Positions 34,084-42,484 of a DNA stretch of 64,000 nt are shown here, one piece after another; the first letter of the stretch is position 1, and every line of letters begins with the position of its first letter. The stretch covers positions 2,728,001 through 2,792,000 of the forward strand of contig NZ_CP035037.1 in NCBI RefSeq assembly GCF_004028235.1, given 5' to 3'. The notes below the pieces were generated by a model. That model saw only the letters and a program-made list of their open reading frames with translations, was not told the DNA's origin and did no database searches. A program made the translations under genes and the position numbers. The DNA comes from Leucobacter muris. Lineage in GTDB: Bacteria; Actinomycetota; Actinomycetes; Actinomycetales; Microbacteriaceae.

Positions 34084-35820
34084 TCAGCCTTTGAGCCCCG
34101 GGAAATCCTCCTCGCGCCACTCGGTGGCGATCCGCTGCCCCTGCCGGTGCGCGGCCAGCTCGCGCTCCCGCAGCTCGACTCGGCGGATCTTGCCCGACGA
34201 GGTCTTGGGCAGTTCGAAGAACTCGACCCGGCGCACGCGCATGTAGGGCGGCAGAGCGGCTCGGGCGTGAGCGAGGATCGCGCGGGCGGTGTCGGCGTCG
34301 GCGGAGGCCCCGGCGGCGAGCGCGACGTACGCCTTCGTGACGTTGAGCCGGGTGTCGTCGGGGGCGCCGACCACGGCGGCCTCGGCCACGAGCTCGTGTT
34401 CGATGAGCGCGCTCTCGACCTCGAAGGGGGACACCTTGAAGTCGCTCGACTTGAAGATGTCGTCGGTGCGCCCGACGAAGGTGAGCACCCCCGTCTCGGG
34501 ATCGCGCTGGGCGACGTCACCCGTGTGGAAGAGCCCACCCGAGGTCGCTCTCTCGGTCGCCTCGGGATTGCCGAAGTAGCCGGGCATGAGGTTCTTCGGC
34601 CGCTCGGGGGTGAGCCGCAGGCAGATCTCGCCCTCCTGCGTCTCGGCTCCGGTGAGCGGGTCGACGAGCACCGCGTCGACGCCGGGCAGCGGGATGCCCA
34701 TGGCGCCCGGCACGATGGGGTCACCCGGCATGTTGGCGATCAGGGCGGTGGTCTCGGTCTGGCCGTAGCCGTCGCGGATGTCGAGGCCCCACCATTCTCG
34801 GATGCGGGCGATCACCTCTGGGTTGAGCGGCTCGCCTGCCGAGAGCAGTTCTCGGAGCGCGCGCGGCTTGCGGTCGAGGCGGTGCTGGATGAGCATGCGC
34901 CACACGGTGGGCGGCGCGCAGAAGGTGTTGACCCCTGCGCGGTCGAGTTCGGAGACGAAGTGCTCGGCGTCGAAGCGCGTGTAGCCGAGCACGAAGATGG
35001 TGGCGCCCACGTTCCAGGGCGAGAAGAAGCTCGACCAGGCGCGCTTGCCCCAGCCGGGTGCGCTCACCACGGAGTGCACGTCGCCGGGGCGCACCCCGAT
35101 CCAGGCCGTGGTGGTGAGGTGCCCGAGCGGGTAGCTGGTGTGGGAGTGCTCGACGATCTTGGGCAGGCTCGTGGTGCCCGAGGTGAAGTAGATGAGCGAG
35201 GGATCAGCGCTGGCGGTGGTGTGCGGGATCACCGCGAGCGAGGCGGCGCTCGACTCCTCGTAGCGCAGCCAGTCGAAGAGGGCGGCGCGCTGGTCGCGGT
35301 GCGCCTGCTCGAGACCGACGCCGACGCGCCCGTAGTCGCCGGGCACGTCGGCGAATTTGAGGGCGTCGTCGGCCGCGGCGAACACCCAGCGCACGCGGCC
35401 GCGCTCGATGCGGTCGCGCAGTTCGTGCGCGCCGAGCACCACGGAGGTGGGCAGGATCACGACGCCGAGTTTCAGGGCGGCGAGCATGATCTCCCAGAGC
35501 TCGATGCGGTTGTCGAGCATCAGCATCGCGACGTCGCCCTTGCGCGCGCCGATGCCGCGCATCCAGTTGGCGACCTGGTCGGAGCGTCGCTTCATCTGCG
35601 CGAAGCTGCGCTTCTGCTCGCCGCCGTCGGCGTCGACGATCCACAGCGCGGTGTCGTCGTTGCCCTCGGCGATCACATCGAAGACGTCGTGCGCCCAGTT
35701 GAAGCTCGGCCCGACGTCGGGCCATCGGAATTCGGCGCGGGCGCGGGCCGGGTCGCCTGCGAGGTCGAGCAGTTGGTCGCGGGCGTCGAAGAATGCGCGC
35801 GTGGCGTCGATGTCGGTCAT
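34084..35820 (-). CDS. AMP-forming acyl-CoA synthetase
   Basis: This 578-residue ligase activates a carboxylic acid to its CoA thioester. It shows IYFTSGTTSLPKIVEHSH, the middle YGQTETTALIANMPG, GLFHTGDVAQRDPETG, FVGRTDDIFKSSDFKVSPFEVE and the catalytic Lys in LPKTSSGKIRR. The closest type is medium-chain or benzoate-like synthetases (ACSM family); the chain length is not predictable by eye. ATG 35820 lies seven bases after CAGAAT, which supports it over the GTG two codons upstream. It stands alone between menC (convergent) and the DUF2207 gene. Confidence 0.9.
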   Translation of the reverse strand: MTDIDATRAFFDARDQLLDLAGDPARARAEFRWPDVGPSFNWAHDVFDVIAEGNDDTALWIVDADGGEQKRSFAQMKRRSDQVANWMRGIGARKGDVAMLMLDNRIELWEIMLAALKLGVVILPTSVVLGAHELRDRIERGRVRWVFAAADDALKFADVPGDYGRVGVGLEQAHRDQRAALFDWLRYEESSAASLAVIPHTTASADPSLIYFTSGTTSLPKIVEHSHTSYPLGHLTTTAWIGVRPGDVHSVVSAPGWGKRAWSSFFSPWNVGATIFVLGYTRFDAEHFVSELDRAGVNTFCAPPTVWRMLIQHRLDRKPRALRELLSAGEPLNPEVIARIREWWGLDIRDGYGQTETTALIANMPGDPIVPGAMGIPLPGVDAVLVDPLTGAETQEGEICLRLTPERPKNLMPGYFGNPEATERATSGGLFHTGDVAQRDPETGVLTFVGRTDDIFKSSDFKVSPFEVESALIEHELVAEAAVVGAPDDTRLNVTKAYVALAAGASADADTARAILAHARAALPPYMRVRRVEFFELPKTSSGKIRRVELRERELAAHRQGQRIATEWREEDFPGLKG

Positions 35821-35827
35821 GGTCACT

Positions 35828-35833
35828 ATTCTG
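35828..35833 (-). promoter_or_regulatory. -10 box of the acyl-CoA synthetase gene
   Basis: CAGAAT on the minus strand, seven bases before ATG 35820. Confidence 0.45.
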
Positions 35834-35842
35834 CCCTTCTCT

Positions 35843-38800
35843 TCAGCCCCTCGACCGGGATGCGCGGCGCGACGCGGGCCGGAAGCCGGTTTCGGGTCGC
35901 CGCACGCTCACCGCGGGGTCGGTTTCGGCGGTGCGGCGCCTGAGTGCGAACACGAGCTGCACGATCACGGCGGCGAGCATGAGACCGCCCATCGCGACAC
36001 CGAGCCCGCCGCGGACATCGCTACCGCTCATGGTGGGCACCACCCAGAAGAAGAGCACGCACTGCGCGAGCGCCGCGACTGGGATCGCGACGAAGGAGAT
36101 CGCGGCCAGGGAGAGGCTGGTGCGGCGGCCGGTGCGCACGAGGAAGGCGATCACGCCGACCGAGGCGGCGACGACTGCTCCGGCCAGGGCGAGCAGCGCG
36201 GTGAACGGCAGCCGGTAGGAGTTGAGGTATCGCCCGTAGGCCCCCGCGTCGACCCGCGCGAAGGTGCCGGGTGCGAAGTCGAGTCTGGCGCCGAGGTCGG
36301 TGTTCTGGTTGAGCTCGTGTTTGCCGAGCCAGGAGTTGAGGTCGGGGTCGACTGCGAACGGCTCGGCGGGCTCTTCGAGCGCGCTCGAAGAGCCGGGGCG
36401 CGACTTGACCTCGTCGACGTCGAGTTCGACGACGAGGGCCGCGTCGTCGCGCCGCTGCTGCGAGCCGATCCGCAGTTCGTGCGCGCCGCTGCGGTCGTCG
36501 TAGACGCGGTTCTCGTAGACCCAGGGCCGCATCCAGTTGCCGTGCTCGCCCGGCTGCTTGCGCAGGTCGTGGTCGGAGACGATCCAGCCGGCGTCGACGA
36601 TCTCGTCGACGAGATCCGGTGCGACCACGAGCTGCACCCGGATGGGCCGCACCGGCGATCTGCCGTCGAAGTAGGCGCCGGCCGTGGTGTAGTACTCGTC
36701 GTCCCAGAAGGAGTAGAGGGCGGTCCAGCGCACCTGCTCGACCGGGCCGCCCGCCTTCGGGGCCTCGACGGCGGCGTCCGAGAGCGTGTACTCGATCTCG
36801 ATCTCGTGCGTGCCGTCGAGCACCTGCTCGAATTGGGTCACGACCGCCAGGCTCTCGCGCTGCGGCACCTCGCGGAACGGAGCGGGGTCGCCGTCGATGC
36901 GCACGGACCCGACCTCGACGCCGAGCCGCTGGCCGAGGCGCGCGCTGGGCCACTCGCGGGCGAACTGCGGCACTCGCGAGGCCGAGCCGTCGAAGCGCAC
37001 GGTGTTCGTCTCGGTGACGCTCAGCCGCGCGCGGCCCGATTCGTCTCGTGAGAGCTCCGCCTCGATCTCGAAGCCCTGCACCTCGGAGTAGAAGGTGCCC
37101 GGCAGCTCATCGTGCCTGGTGACACGATCGATCGAGCTGTCGTACGGGGGCGGTTGCGCGGAGACCGTGAAGATGGATCCGGCGAGCACGAAGATCGCGG
37201 CGACGATCGCGAGCAGGGCCGGGGCCGAGATGAAGTGGTCGGTGCGCCATCCGCGGCCGGGCTCGTCGTCTCCGGTCTCGCCGGCGGCGTGCAGCACGAC
37301 CGCTCGGCCGGCGTCGCGGGCTCCCTCGAAGAGCAGCGCGTACGGCAGCAGCGGGTCGTCGAGCGGGCCGCGATCCCGCAGCCGGGTCGCCCGTGCGAAG
37401 ACATCGATGCCTTTGAGCTGCTGCACCGCGAGCGCGCCGTCGCGGGTGAGCGGCCGGGGCCGCCACACGGCCGCAACGGTGACGACGGCGAGCAGCGTCG
37501 AGGCCATCACGAACGCGAACGGCCACCACACGACCAGCAGGACGACCTGATGCGACAGCTGCCGCAGCAGCCCCCACTGCACGAGCGCGATGGCGACGGG
37601 CGCGAACAGGAACACGTCTCGCACGTAGCTGTCGGGAGCCCAGCGCAGGCCACGGGCCTCGACGGCGCCGCTCAGCCTCCAGCGCGCCCTCCACTTCCAC
37701 ATCGACGGCAGGTTGCCGAGGCGCCCTGCGCGATGCCCGGCCCGGGCTGCACGGGCGATCCAGCGCGCGCGAGCCGCACCCCCGGTCTTGGGCCTCGAAC
37801 GGCCGCGGCTGGCCGACGCGGGCGGGCGCTCGAGCGCGTTCATCAGCTCGGCGTGCCGCGGCCGTCGCAGCAGCTGCGCCGCGAACTCGGGGGTGATGCG
37901 CTCGGGCGGCTCGCTGCGCGACAGATACCAGGGGTCTCCGGCGCTGTCGGCCCAGACGACGCGGCGCGCTGCGAGGGAGAAGAGCAGCAGCACGGCGAGC
38001 AGGGCGAGCGGCAGCAGCGGTCCGTAGCTCTGCACCCAGAACAGCGTCGTCTTCGGCGGCAACTCGAAGGTGCCCTCGCGGAAGCTCGCGTCGACCCAGA
38101 TGTCGGCGTTGGGCGGCAGCGTGTCGTCGTTCGTGAAGGAGTAGCGCACGCCCTCGGCAGACTCGCCCTCGGGCGTCAGCCACTCGGTGTCGCTGATGAG
38201 CAGCCAGCCGACGTAGGCCCGCGGCTGACGCACGAGGGCATCATCGAGTTCGGGGGCGAGCGCGAGCGAGACCTCGATGCCCTTCGTCGCCTGCGGCCAC
38301 GTGGGCGCGAAGAGCGGCCACGACAGCGCATCGACGGTGCGGCCGGTCGCCTCGTCGAGTTCGGGGGCGATGAGGTGGTGCAGGTCGTAGGCGATCGTGA
38401 TGCGCTGCTGCCCCGCGAAGCGCTCGCCGTCGGGCCTCGTGAGGCGCACCGTGGTGGTGGTCGCCGCCGGTTCGACCGCTGCCGTGGCCGCTTCGCCGTC
38501 GACGGTGGCGGCGTGCAGGGCGAACTCGACGTCGTGGCCCTCGAACTCCGTGACGATGGTGCGCTCGACCGCCGCCTCGGGCCCGTTCCTGAAATCGGCG
38601 GTGTAGCTCTCCTCGACGCGCGCGACGAACGCACCCTGGTCGTCGCGCTCGACGACGTAGTCGACCTCGACATCGCGCGCGATCCAGTCGACCTCGTCGA
38701 CCTTCGCCGACGCGATCACGTCGTCGAAGTCGAGGGGCTCGTTGATGACCGGCCCGACGAGCAAGAAGACGCCGATCGCCGCGATCAGCCCGCACGCGAG

Positions 38801-39013
38801 CCGGATCACCCATCGCAGCGAGACGCCGCCGACCGCCCGCAGGCGGGCCTCGACGGCCGTGAGCACGCCGGCGAGCCATCGGAAGAGCGCGGTGTGCTCG
38901 GGCCGCGGATCGGGGATCCTGCCCGTGTTCAGCAGCTCGGGATCAGACGCGTCGAGGTCGAAGGGGTCGAAGCGCTCCGATCGCTCATCGTCGTGGTGCG
39001 GCGTCTCTCGCAT
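35843..39013 (-). CDS. Large membrane protein with two DUF2207 modules
   Basis: At 1056 residues this is about twice the usual DUF2207 protein (550-650). Residues 1-65 are cytoplasmic and acidic; helix 1 is LACGLIAAIGVFLLVGPVI. An extracellular beta-rich module (about 95-325) follows, with the YxVERDGxF-like start VVERDDQGAFVARVEESYTADF, then a helix near 330-350, a large basic cytoplasmic loop (about 350-460), two helices and more loop. A second cycle opens with ALLAIVAAIFVLAGSIFTV (about 605) and an extracellular module (about 625-920) with EAELSRDESGRARLSVTETNTV. Three or four helices and a basic tail close it. Function is unknown. TAGGGT lies six bases before the ATG. Confidence 0.8.
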   Translation of the reverse strand: MRETPHHDDERSERFDPFDLDASDPELLNTGRIPDPRPEHTALFRWLAGVLTAVEARLRAVGGVSLRWVIRLACGLIAAIGVFLLVGPVINEPLDFDDVIASAKVDEVDWIARDVEVDYVVERDDQGAFVARVEESYTADFRNGPEAAVERTIVTEFEGHDVEFALHAATVDGEAATAAVEPAATTTTVRLTRPDGERFAGQQRITIAYDLHHLIAPELDEATGRTVDALSWPLFAPTWPQATKGIEVSLALAPELDDALVRQPRAYVGWLLISDTEWLTPEGESAEGVRYSFTNDDTLPPNADIWVDASFREGTFELPPKTTLFWVQSYGPLLPLALLAVLLLFSLAARRVVWADSAGDPWYLSRSEPPERITPEFAAQLLRRPRHAELMNALERPPASASRGRSRPKTGGAARARWIARAARAGHRAGRLGNLPSMWKWRARWRLSGAVEARGLRWAPDSYVRDVFLFAPVAIALVQWGLLRQLSHQVVLLVVWWPFAFVMASTLLAVVTVAAVWRPRPLTRDGALAVQQLKGIDVFARATRLRDRGPLDDPLLPYALLFEGARDAGRAVVLHAAGETGDDEPGRGWRTDHFISAPALLAIVAAIFVLAGSIFTVSAQPPPYDSSIDRVTRHDELPGTFYSEVQGFEIEAELSRDESGRARLSVTETNTVRFDGSASRVPQFAREWPSARLGQRLGVEVGSVRIDGDPAPFREVPQRESLAVVTQFEQVLDGTHEIEIEYTLSDAAVEAPKAGGPVEQVRWTALYSFWDDEYYTTAGAYFDGRSPVRPIRVQLVVAPDLVDEIVDAGWIVSDHDLRKQPGEHGNWMRPWVYENRVYDDRSGAHELRIGSQQRRDDAALVVELDVDEVKSRPGSSSALEEPAEPFAVDPDLNSWLGKHELNQNTDLGARLDFAPGTFARVDAGAYGRYLNSYRLPFTALLALAGAVVAASVGVIAFLVRTGRRTSLSLAAISFVAIPVAALAQCVLFFWVVPTMSGSDVRGGLGVAMGGLMLAAVIVQLVFALRRRTAETDPAVSVRRPETGFRPASRRASRSRG

Positions 39014-39019
39014 GCTTCG

Positions 39020-39025
39020 ACCCTA
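39020..39025 (-). promoter_or_regulatory. -10 box of the DUF2207 gene
   Basis: TAGGGT on the minus strand, six bases before ATG 39013. Confidence 0.45.
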
Positions 39026-39054
39026 ACGACGACCACCGACACTCGGCGCCCGTG

Positions 39055-39624
39055 TCAGCTGCGGAACACCGTGTGCAGTCGCGGGTCGCCCACCGCGTCG
39101 CGCCCGCCGAGGTCGTCGATCTCGAAGAGCACCGCGGTGCCCGCCACCTCGTAGTCGAGCATGCGCAGCACCTCGTGCGCCGCCGCGAGGGTGCCGCCCG
39201 TCGCGAGCACGTCGTCGATCACGAGCACTCGGGAGCCCCGCGGGAAGTCGGCGTGCGCCTCGACCTCGGCGATGCCGTACTCGAGCGAGTAGCCCACCCC
39301 GGCTGCGGGGCGGGGCAGCTTGCCGGACTTGCGAATCGGCATGAGGCCGGTGCCGCTCGCGTAGGCGGCCGCACTCGCCAGCAGGAAGCCGCGCGCCTCG
39401 AGCCCCGCGATCGCGTCGAAGGTGCCGCGGAACGGGGCGATGAGCGCGTCGACGGTGGCGCGGAAGGCGGGCCCGTCGGCGAGCAGCGGAGTGATGTCGC
39501 GGAAGAGGATGCCGGCGCTCGGGTAATCGGGGATCTCGAGGATCAGGGACTCGGCGCGCTCGAGCTCGGCGCTCGACTCGGGGTAGTAGGGCATGTCGAG
39601 GGGCTCGTTCGTCGTCTCCGTCAC
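39055..39624 (-). CDS. apt: Adenine phosphoribosyltransferase
   Basis: This 189-residue purine-salvage enzyme makes AMP from adenine and PRPP. It carries IPDYPSAGILFRDITPLLADGPAF (about 27-50), GLEARGFLLASAAAYASGTGLMPIRKSGKLPRP and the PRPP loop VLVIDDVLATGGTLAAA. I chose GTG 39624 (MTETTNEPL) because TACTCT lies seven bases upstream; the open frame extends further without signals. Confidence 0.93.
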   Translation of the reverse strand: MTETTNEPLDMPYYPESSAELERAESLILEIPDYPSAGILFRDITPLLADGPAFRATVDALIAPFRGTFDAIAGLEARGFLLASAAAYASGTGLMPIRKSGKLPRPAAGVGYSLEYGIAEVEAHADFPRGSRVLVIDDVLATGGTLAAAHEVLRMLDYEVAGTAVLFEIDDLGGRDAVGDPRLHTVFRS

Positions 39625-39631
39625 GCGAACC

Positions 39632-39637
39632 AGAGTA
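39632..39637 (-). promoter_or_regulatory. -10 box of leaderless apt
   Basis: TACTCT on the minus strand, seven bases before GTG 39624. Confidence 0.55.
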
Positions 39638-39773
39638 CCGGCAGGCGGCGCGGCGGAGCGCGCGGATCCCCGGGATCCGAACAGCACGACCACCGCCATC
39701 CCACCCGGCCCGCGAGCGGTCGCGGAGGGCGCGCGAGGGCGACACGCCCGTGCGCCGCGGAACCCGCCCCGAT

Positions 39774-39802
39774 TTGAAGAGCGGAGCGGAGTCGTGTAAT
39801 GT
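39774..39802 (+). promoter_or_regulatory. Promoter of tRNA-Arg
   Basis: TTGAAG (39774-39779), a 17-base spacer and TAATGT (39797-39802) form a good sigma-70-type promoter 24 bases before the mature tRNA 5' end. Confidence 0.6.
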
Positions 39803-39826
39803 CTTCCTGGTTGGTGAAACCAACGT

Positions 39827-39903
39827 GCGCCCCTAGCTCAGCTGGATAGAGCATCTGACTACGGATCAGAAGGTCGGGGGTTCGAATCCCTCGGGGCGCG
39901 CCA
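39827..39903 (+). tRNA. tRNA-Arg (anticodon ACG)
   Basis: A complete cloverleaf of 77 bases can be folded: acceptor GCGCCCC / GGGGCGC, D arm GCTC/GAGC, anticodon stem TCTGA/TCAGA with loop CTACGGA (anticodon ACG, read as ICG for CGN arginine codons), T loop TTCGAAT, discriminator G and an encoded CCA end. A strong terminator follows. Arg tRNA genes are frequent integration sites; lower-GC DNA begins right after this one. Confidence 0.97.
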
Positions 39904-39911
39904 CGAGAATA

Positions 39912-39948
39912 TCCCGGTCAGGAGTCATACCTGACCGGGATTTCTTTT
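39912..39948 (+). terminator. Rho-independent terminator of tRNA-Arg
   Basis: TCCCGGTCAGG and CCTGACCGGGA form a perfect 11-bp stem around a 7-base loop, followed by TTTCTTTT. Confidence 0.92.
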
Positions 39949-39960
39949 CCGGCCCAACCG

Positions 39961-39979
39961 GTGCCGAGCTTGTGCCGAG
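39961..39979. repeat. GTGCCGAG direct repeat near tRNA-Arg
   Basis: GTGCCGAG occurs at 39961 and 39972, 11 bases apart. The same spacing and style is seen in the TGTGGGCAA pair beside the integrase at 58.7 kb, so this may be a relic of integrase arm sites. No integrase gene remains here. Confidence 0.4.
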
Positions 39980-40059
39980 TTGCGCGCTCACGCCGCTCGC
40001 GAGCAGCCAGTAAAGTTGCAGCTGCCCGGGCGATAATCACCTGCCGGATCCTCCGCGTT

Positions 40060-40908
40060 TCACGCGCTCAAGAAGTCCCGAAGAATCGGCAGGAGTTTCT
40101 CGGGCTCATCGATGTTCGGCTCGTGGGCGAAGTCGCCCAGCAGGCTCCTCGATCCTGGCGTCAGTTCACGAAGGCGCTCCGACCAACCGGTTTCCAGGAG
40201 ACGATCCCGCTTCCCCTCCACGAACCAGACCGGCACCGAAACTCTCCCCAGGTCGCCAAGGAAGGTGTCCTCTCTCGGGGGGCTCTGCCGATTCGGCGCG
40301 CGCAGCCTCGGCGCGTTCTGCGCCTCCCAGTGCCCTGGCATGAGGCTGAGCTCGAGACGCGTCTCGATATGATCTTCCAGATCGTCGACGTTTGATACGA
40401 CCAGCGAAGTGATCTTGCGGGCCGCCTCGAGCGTGGAATCGAAATCGGCGAGTGCCTCGATTCCCGATGGGAGCCGGTACGGCCCCCCGCTTCCCGACAG
40501 CGTAAGAACCCGACTCACCGGCCATGCCCCGGGTGACTGCGCAACAGCTCGCAAAGCGAGGGATCCCCCGAACGACGCCCCGATGAAAGCCGCGTCCCCG
40601 ATACCGAGCGTGCGGCAGAAATCCGAGATGTGATCGACGCGGAAGGAATACGGCGAGCGATCGAGGAATACCGCTTTGTCGGTCTCGCCGAACCCGAGCA
40701 GGTCCGGGGCCACGACGTGGTAGTCCTCAGCCAGTGCGCCGATCAGCTCCCTCCAGCACAGCCACGCAGACGCCCCATAGGCGCCCTCGTGCAGCAGCAC
40801 GACGGTCGGGAGCTCCGGTCGGCCGGCTTCGATGTAGGCGGTTCGGAAGCTTCCTGCCCTCACCGTGCGGAACTGCGCGGCAGTGCTCTCAGTGGGCCTC
40901 TTACTCAT
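40060..40908 (-). CDS. Alpha/beta hydrolase, meta-cleavage-product hydrolase type
   Basis: This 282-residue protein has oxyanion segment HEGAYGAS (40-47), nucleophile elbow GASFGG (Ser112), an acid in VEGKRDRLLETG and the catalytic His in FAHEPNIDEPEKLL. The general layout is that of MhpC/BphD-type C-C hydrolases or carboxylesterases. ATG 40908 has AAAGGAA nine bases upstream. It is the last gene of the minus-strand catabolic operon, 45 bp after the first short-chain dehydrogenase. It probably cleaves an ester, lactone or ring-fission product; the substrate is unknown. Base composition is lower in GC than the housekeeping genes to the left. Confidence 0.85.
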   Translation of the reverse strand: MSKRPTESTAAQFRTVRAGSFRTAYIEAGRPELPTVVLLHEGAYGASAWLCWRELIGALAEDYHVVAPDLLGFGETDKAVFLDRSPYSFRVDHISDFCRTLGIGDAAFIGASFGGSLALRAVAQSPGAWPVSRVLTLSGSGGPYRLPSGIEALADFDSTLEAARKITSLVVSNVDDLEDHIETRLELSLMPGHWEAQNAPRLRAPNRQSPPREDTFLGDLGRVSVPVWFVEGKRDRLLETGWSERLRELTPGSRSLLGDFAHEPNIDEPEKLLPILRDFLSA

Positions 40909-40952
40909 TGTGTGCGTTCCTTTCGTTTGATTCGCGTATGTACCGTCCCAGG

Positions 40953-41639
40953 TCACGGCATGACCGATCCGCCGTCGACGTACAGGTTCTGGCCCGTGAC
41001 GAACGCGGCATCTTCGGAGAGGAAGAACGCGACCGGGCCGACGACGTCCTCCGGACGAGCACTCCTCTGGATCGCACGGCTCCGAACGTTCGCGTCTTCC
41101 GTGTGGCGGAATCCCTGCACCATCCCGGTCTCCGTGAAGCCCGGGCTCACGACGTTCACCGTGATCGACCTTGGCCCGAGCTCTCGGGCAAGGCTTCTCG
41201 CGAAGCCCATGACGCCCGCTTTGGAGGCGGTGTACCCGAACATCTCGGCTGGCCCCTTGGGCACCGTCCCAGACCCGAACATCACCACGCGCCCGCCGTC
41301 GTTCATGACTGGAATCAGTTGCTGGAACATGCCGATAGTGGCGACGAGGTTGATCTGGATCACTCGCTGCCAGACCTCAGGGTCGGTCCCCGCGAGGCCG
41401 GAGAAGTGCACCACCCCGGCGCAGTGCACGATCGCTCGCACCCCTGCATCATCGACGCTCTCCCGAATCGCCTGGCGCACCTGTTCGGGATCCGTGAGAT
41501 CCATCAGGACGCTACGCATGTCGGGCGCCGGAACCCGATCCCAGCCGACGCAACGGTGCCCCCGCGTCGTCAGCGTCTCGATGGTCGCGCGTCCGATCCC
41601 TCCTGATGCGCCCGTCACAATGGTCACCCCGGCGGTCAC
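40953..41639 (-). CDS. Short-chain dehydrogenase/reductase
   Basis: This 228-residue Rossmann enzyme has TGASGGIG (9-16), HCAGV in the NAG position, Ser123, Tyr136 and Lys140 of the YxxxK catalytic motif (YTASK), and NVVSPGFTETGM. The C-terminus GQNLYVDGGSVMP is typical. Asp34 in WDRV after strand 2 suggests NAD over NADP. It would interconvert an alcohol and a ketone. The GTG start at 41639 overlaps the permease stop (GTGA), so the two are translationally coupled in the catabolic operon. Confidence 0.9.
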   Translation of the reverse strand: MTAGVTIVTGASGGIGRATIETLTTRGHRCVGWDRVPAPDMRSVLMDLTDPEQVRQAIRESVDDAGVRAIVHCAGVVHFSGLAGTDPEVWQRVIQINLVATIGMFQQLIPVMNDGGRVVMFGSGTVPKGPAEMFGYTASKAGVMGFARSLARELGPRSITVNVVSPGFTETGMVQGFRHTEDANVRSRAIQRSARPEDVVGPVAFFLSEDAAFVTGQNLYVDGGSVMP

Positions 41640-42484
41640 GATGCCCGCCCCTTCGAGGCGTGGTACCACGAAAGCACGCGGCTCTCGATCAGATCGAAGA
41701 CCGCGTTCAGCACGTAGCCGACCATCCCGAGCAGAATGATGCCAGCCCACATCGCTGGCATGTCGAACTGCCGCTGGGCCTGGATCACGAAGTAGCCGAT
41801 ACCGTCCGAGCTGCCGACCATCTCACTGATCACCATCAGAATGATGCCCAGGGAGAGCGACGTCTTCATGCCCGCGAAGAGCTGCGGCGCAGAGGCGGGG
41901 ACGATAATGCTGAAGAATCGGTCGAGGCGACTGAGTCTCAAGGATCGCGCGGTATCGATATTCGTCGCGTCGATGCTCCGCACACCTCCGACCACGCTGA
42001 TCAACACCGGCCAGATGGTTCCGAACACGATCAGGGCGACCTGGGTTTGCACCCCGATCCCGAACACCACCATGAGCACGGGAAGAACCGCGGGCGCTGG
42101 GAGGCCCCGGCAGAACTCGACCACCGGCGAGTACATGCGATAGAGCGCATCGGAGAGTCCGAACAGATACCCGAGTATCGCTCCCAGCAGCACCCCGATG
42201 GCAAAGCCCAGCGCGAGTCGGCCGAGACTCGGAGCGATATCGGTCGGCACGCGGTCGAACAGCCAGGCATCGGCGAACGCCTCCATGATCCTCGGCATCG
42301 AAGGGAGGAAGAACGTCTCGGAGCCTAGGCTGGCGATCCAGATCACGGCGACGAGCAGTACCGGAACCACGATCTCCAAAGAACGCCACCGGCGGTTTTC
42401 GCCTGACGGACGGCGCTGTTTCGAACGCTTCAGCGAACGGATCCGGATCATCGCCGTCGATGATCCGTCTGAGGGTGTTGTCAT
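41636..42484 (-). CDS. ABC transporter permease (SsuC/TauC type), second subunit
   Basis: This 282-residue membrane protein has an N-terminal basic cytoplasmic segment, six hydrophobic helices and the EAA loop NIDTARSLRLSRLDRFFSIIVPASAPQLFAGM, as in permeases for nitrate, sulfonates and taurine. It differs in sequence from its neighbour, so the two likely form a heterodimer. ATG 42484 overlaps the stop of that neighbour by one base (TGATG). It belongs to an importer with the binding protein at 43314 and the ATPase at 45165. Confidence 0.9.
   Translation of the reverse strand: MTTPSDGSSTAMIRIRSLKRSKQRRPSGENRRWRSLEIVVPVLLVAVIWIASLGSETFFLPSMPRIMEAFADAWLFDRVPTDIAPSLGRLALGFAIGVLLGAILGYLFGLSDALYRMYSPVVEFCRGLPAPAVLPVLMVVFGIGVQTQVALIVFGTIWPVLISVVGGVRSIDATNIDTARSLRLSRLDRFFSIIVPASAPQLFAGMKTSLSLGIILMVISEMVGSSDGIGYFVIQAQRQFDMPAMWAGIILLGMVGYVLNAVFDLIESRVLSWYHASKGRAS

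Noticed and set aside
33832..35943. A 703-codon plus-strand open frame
   Set aside because: It overlaps the end of menC and is antisense to the acyl-CoA synthetase gene, which has intact motifs.
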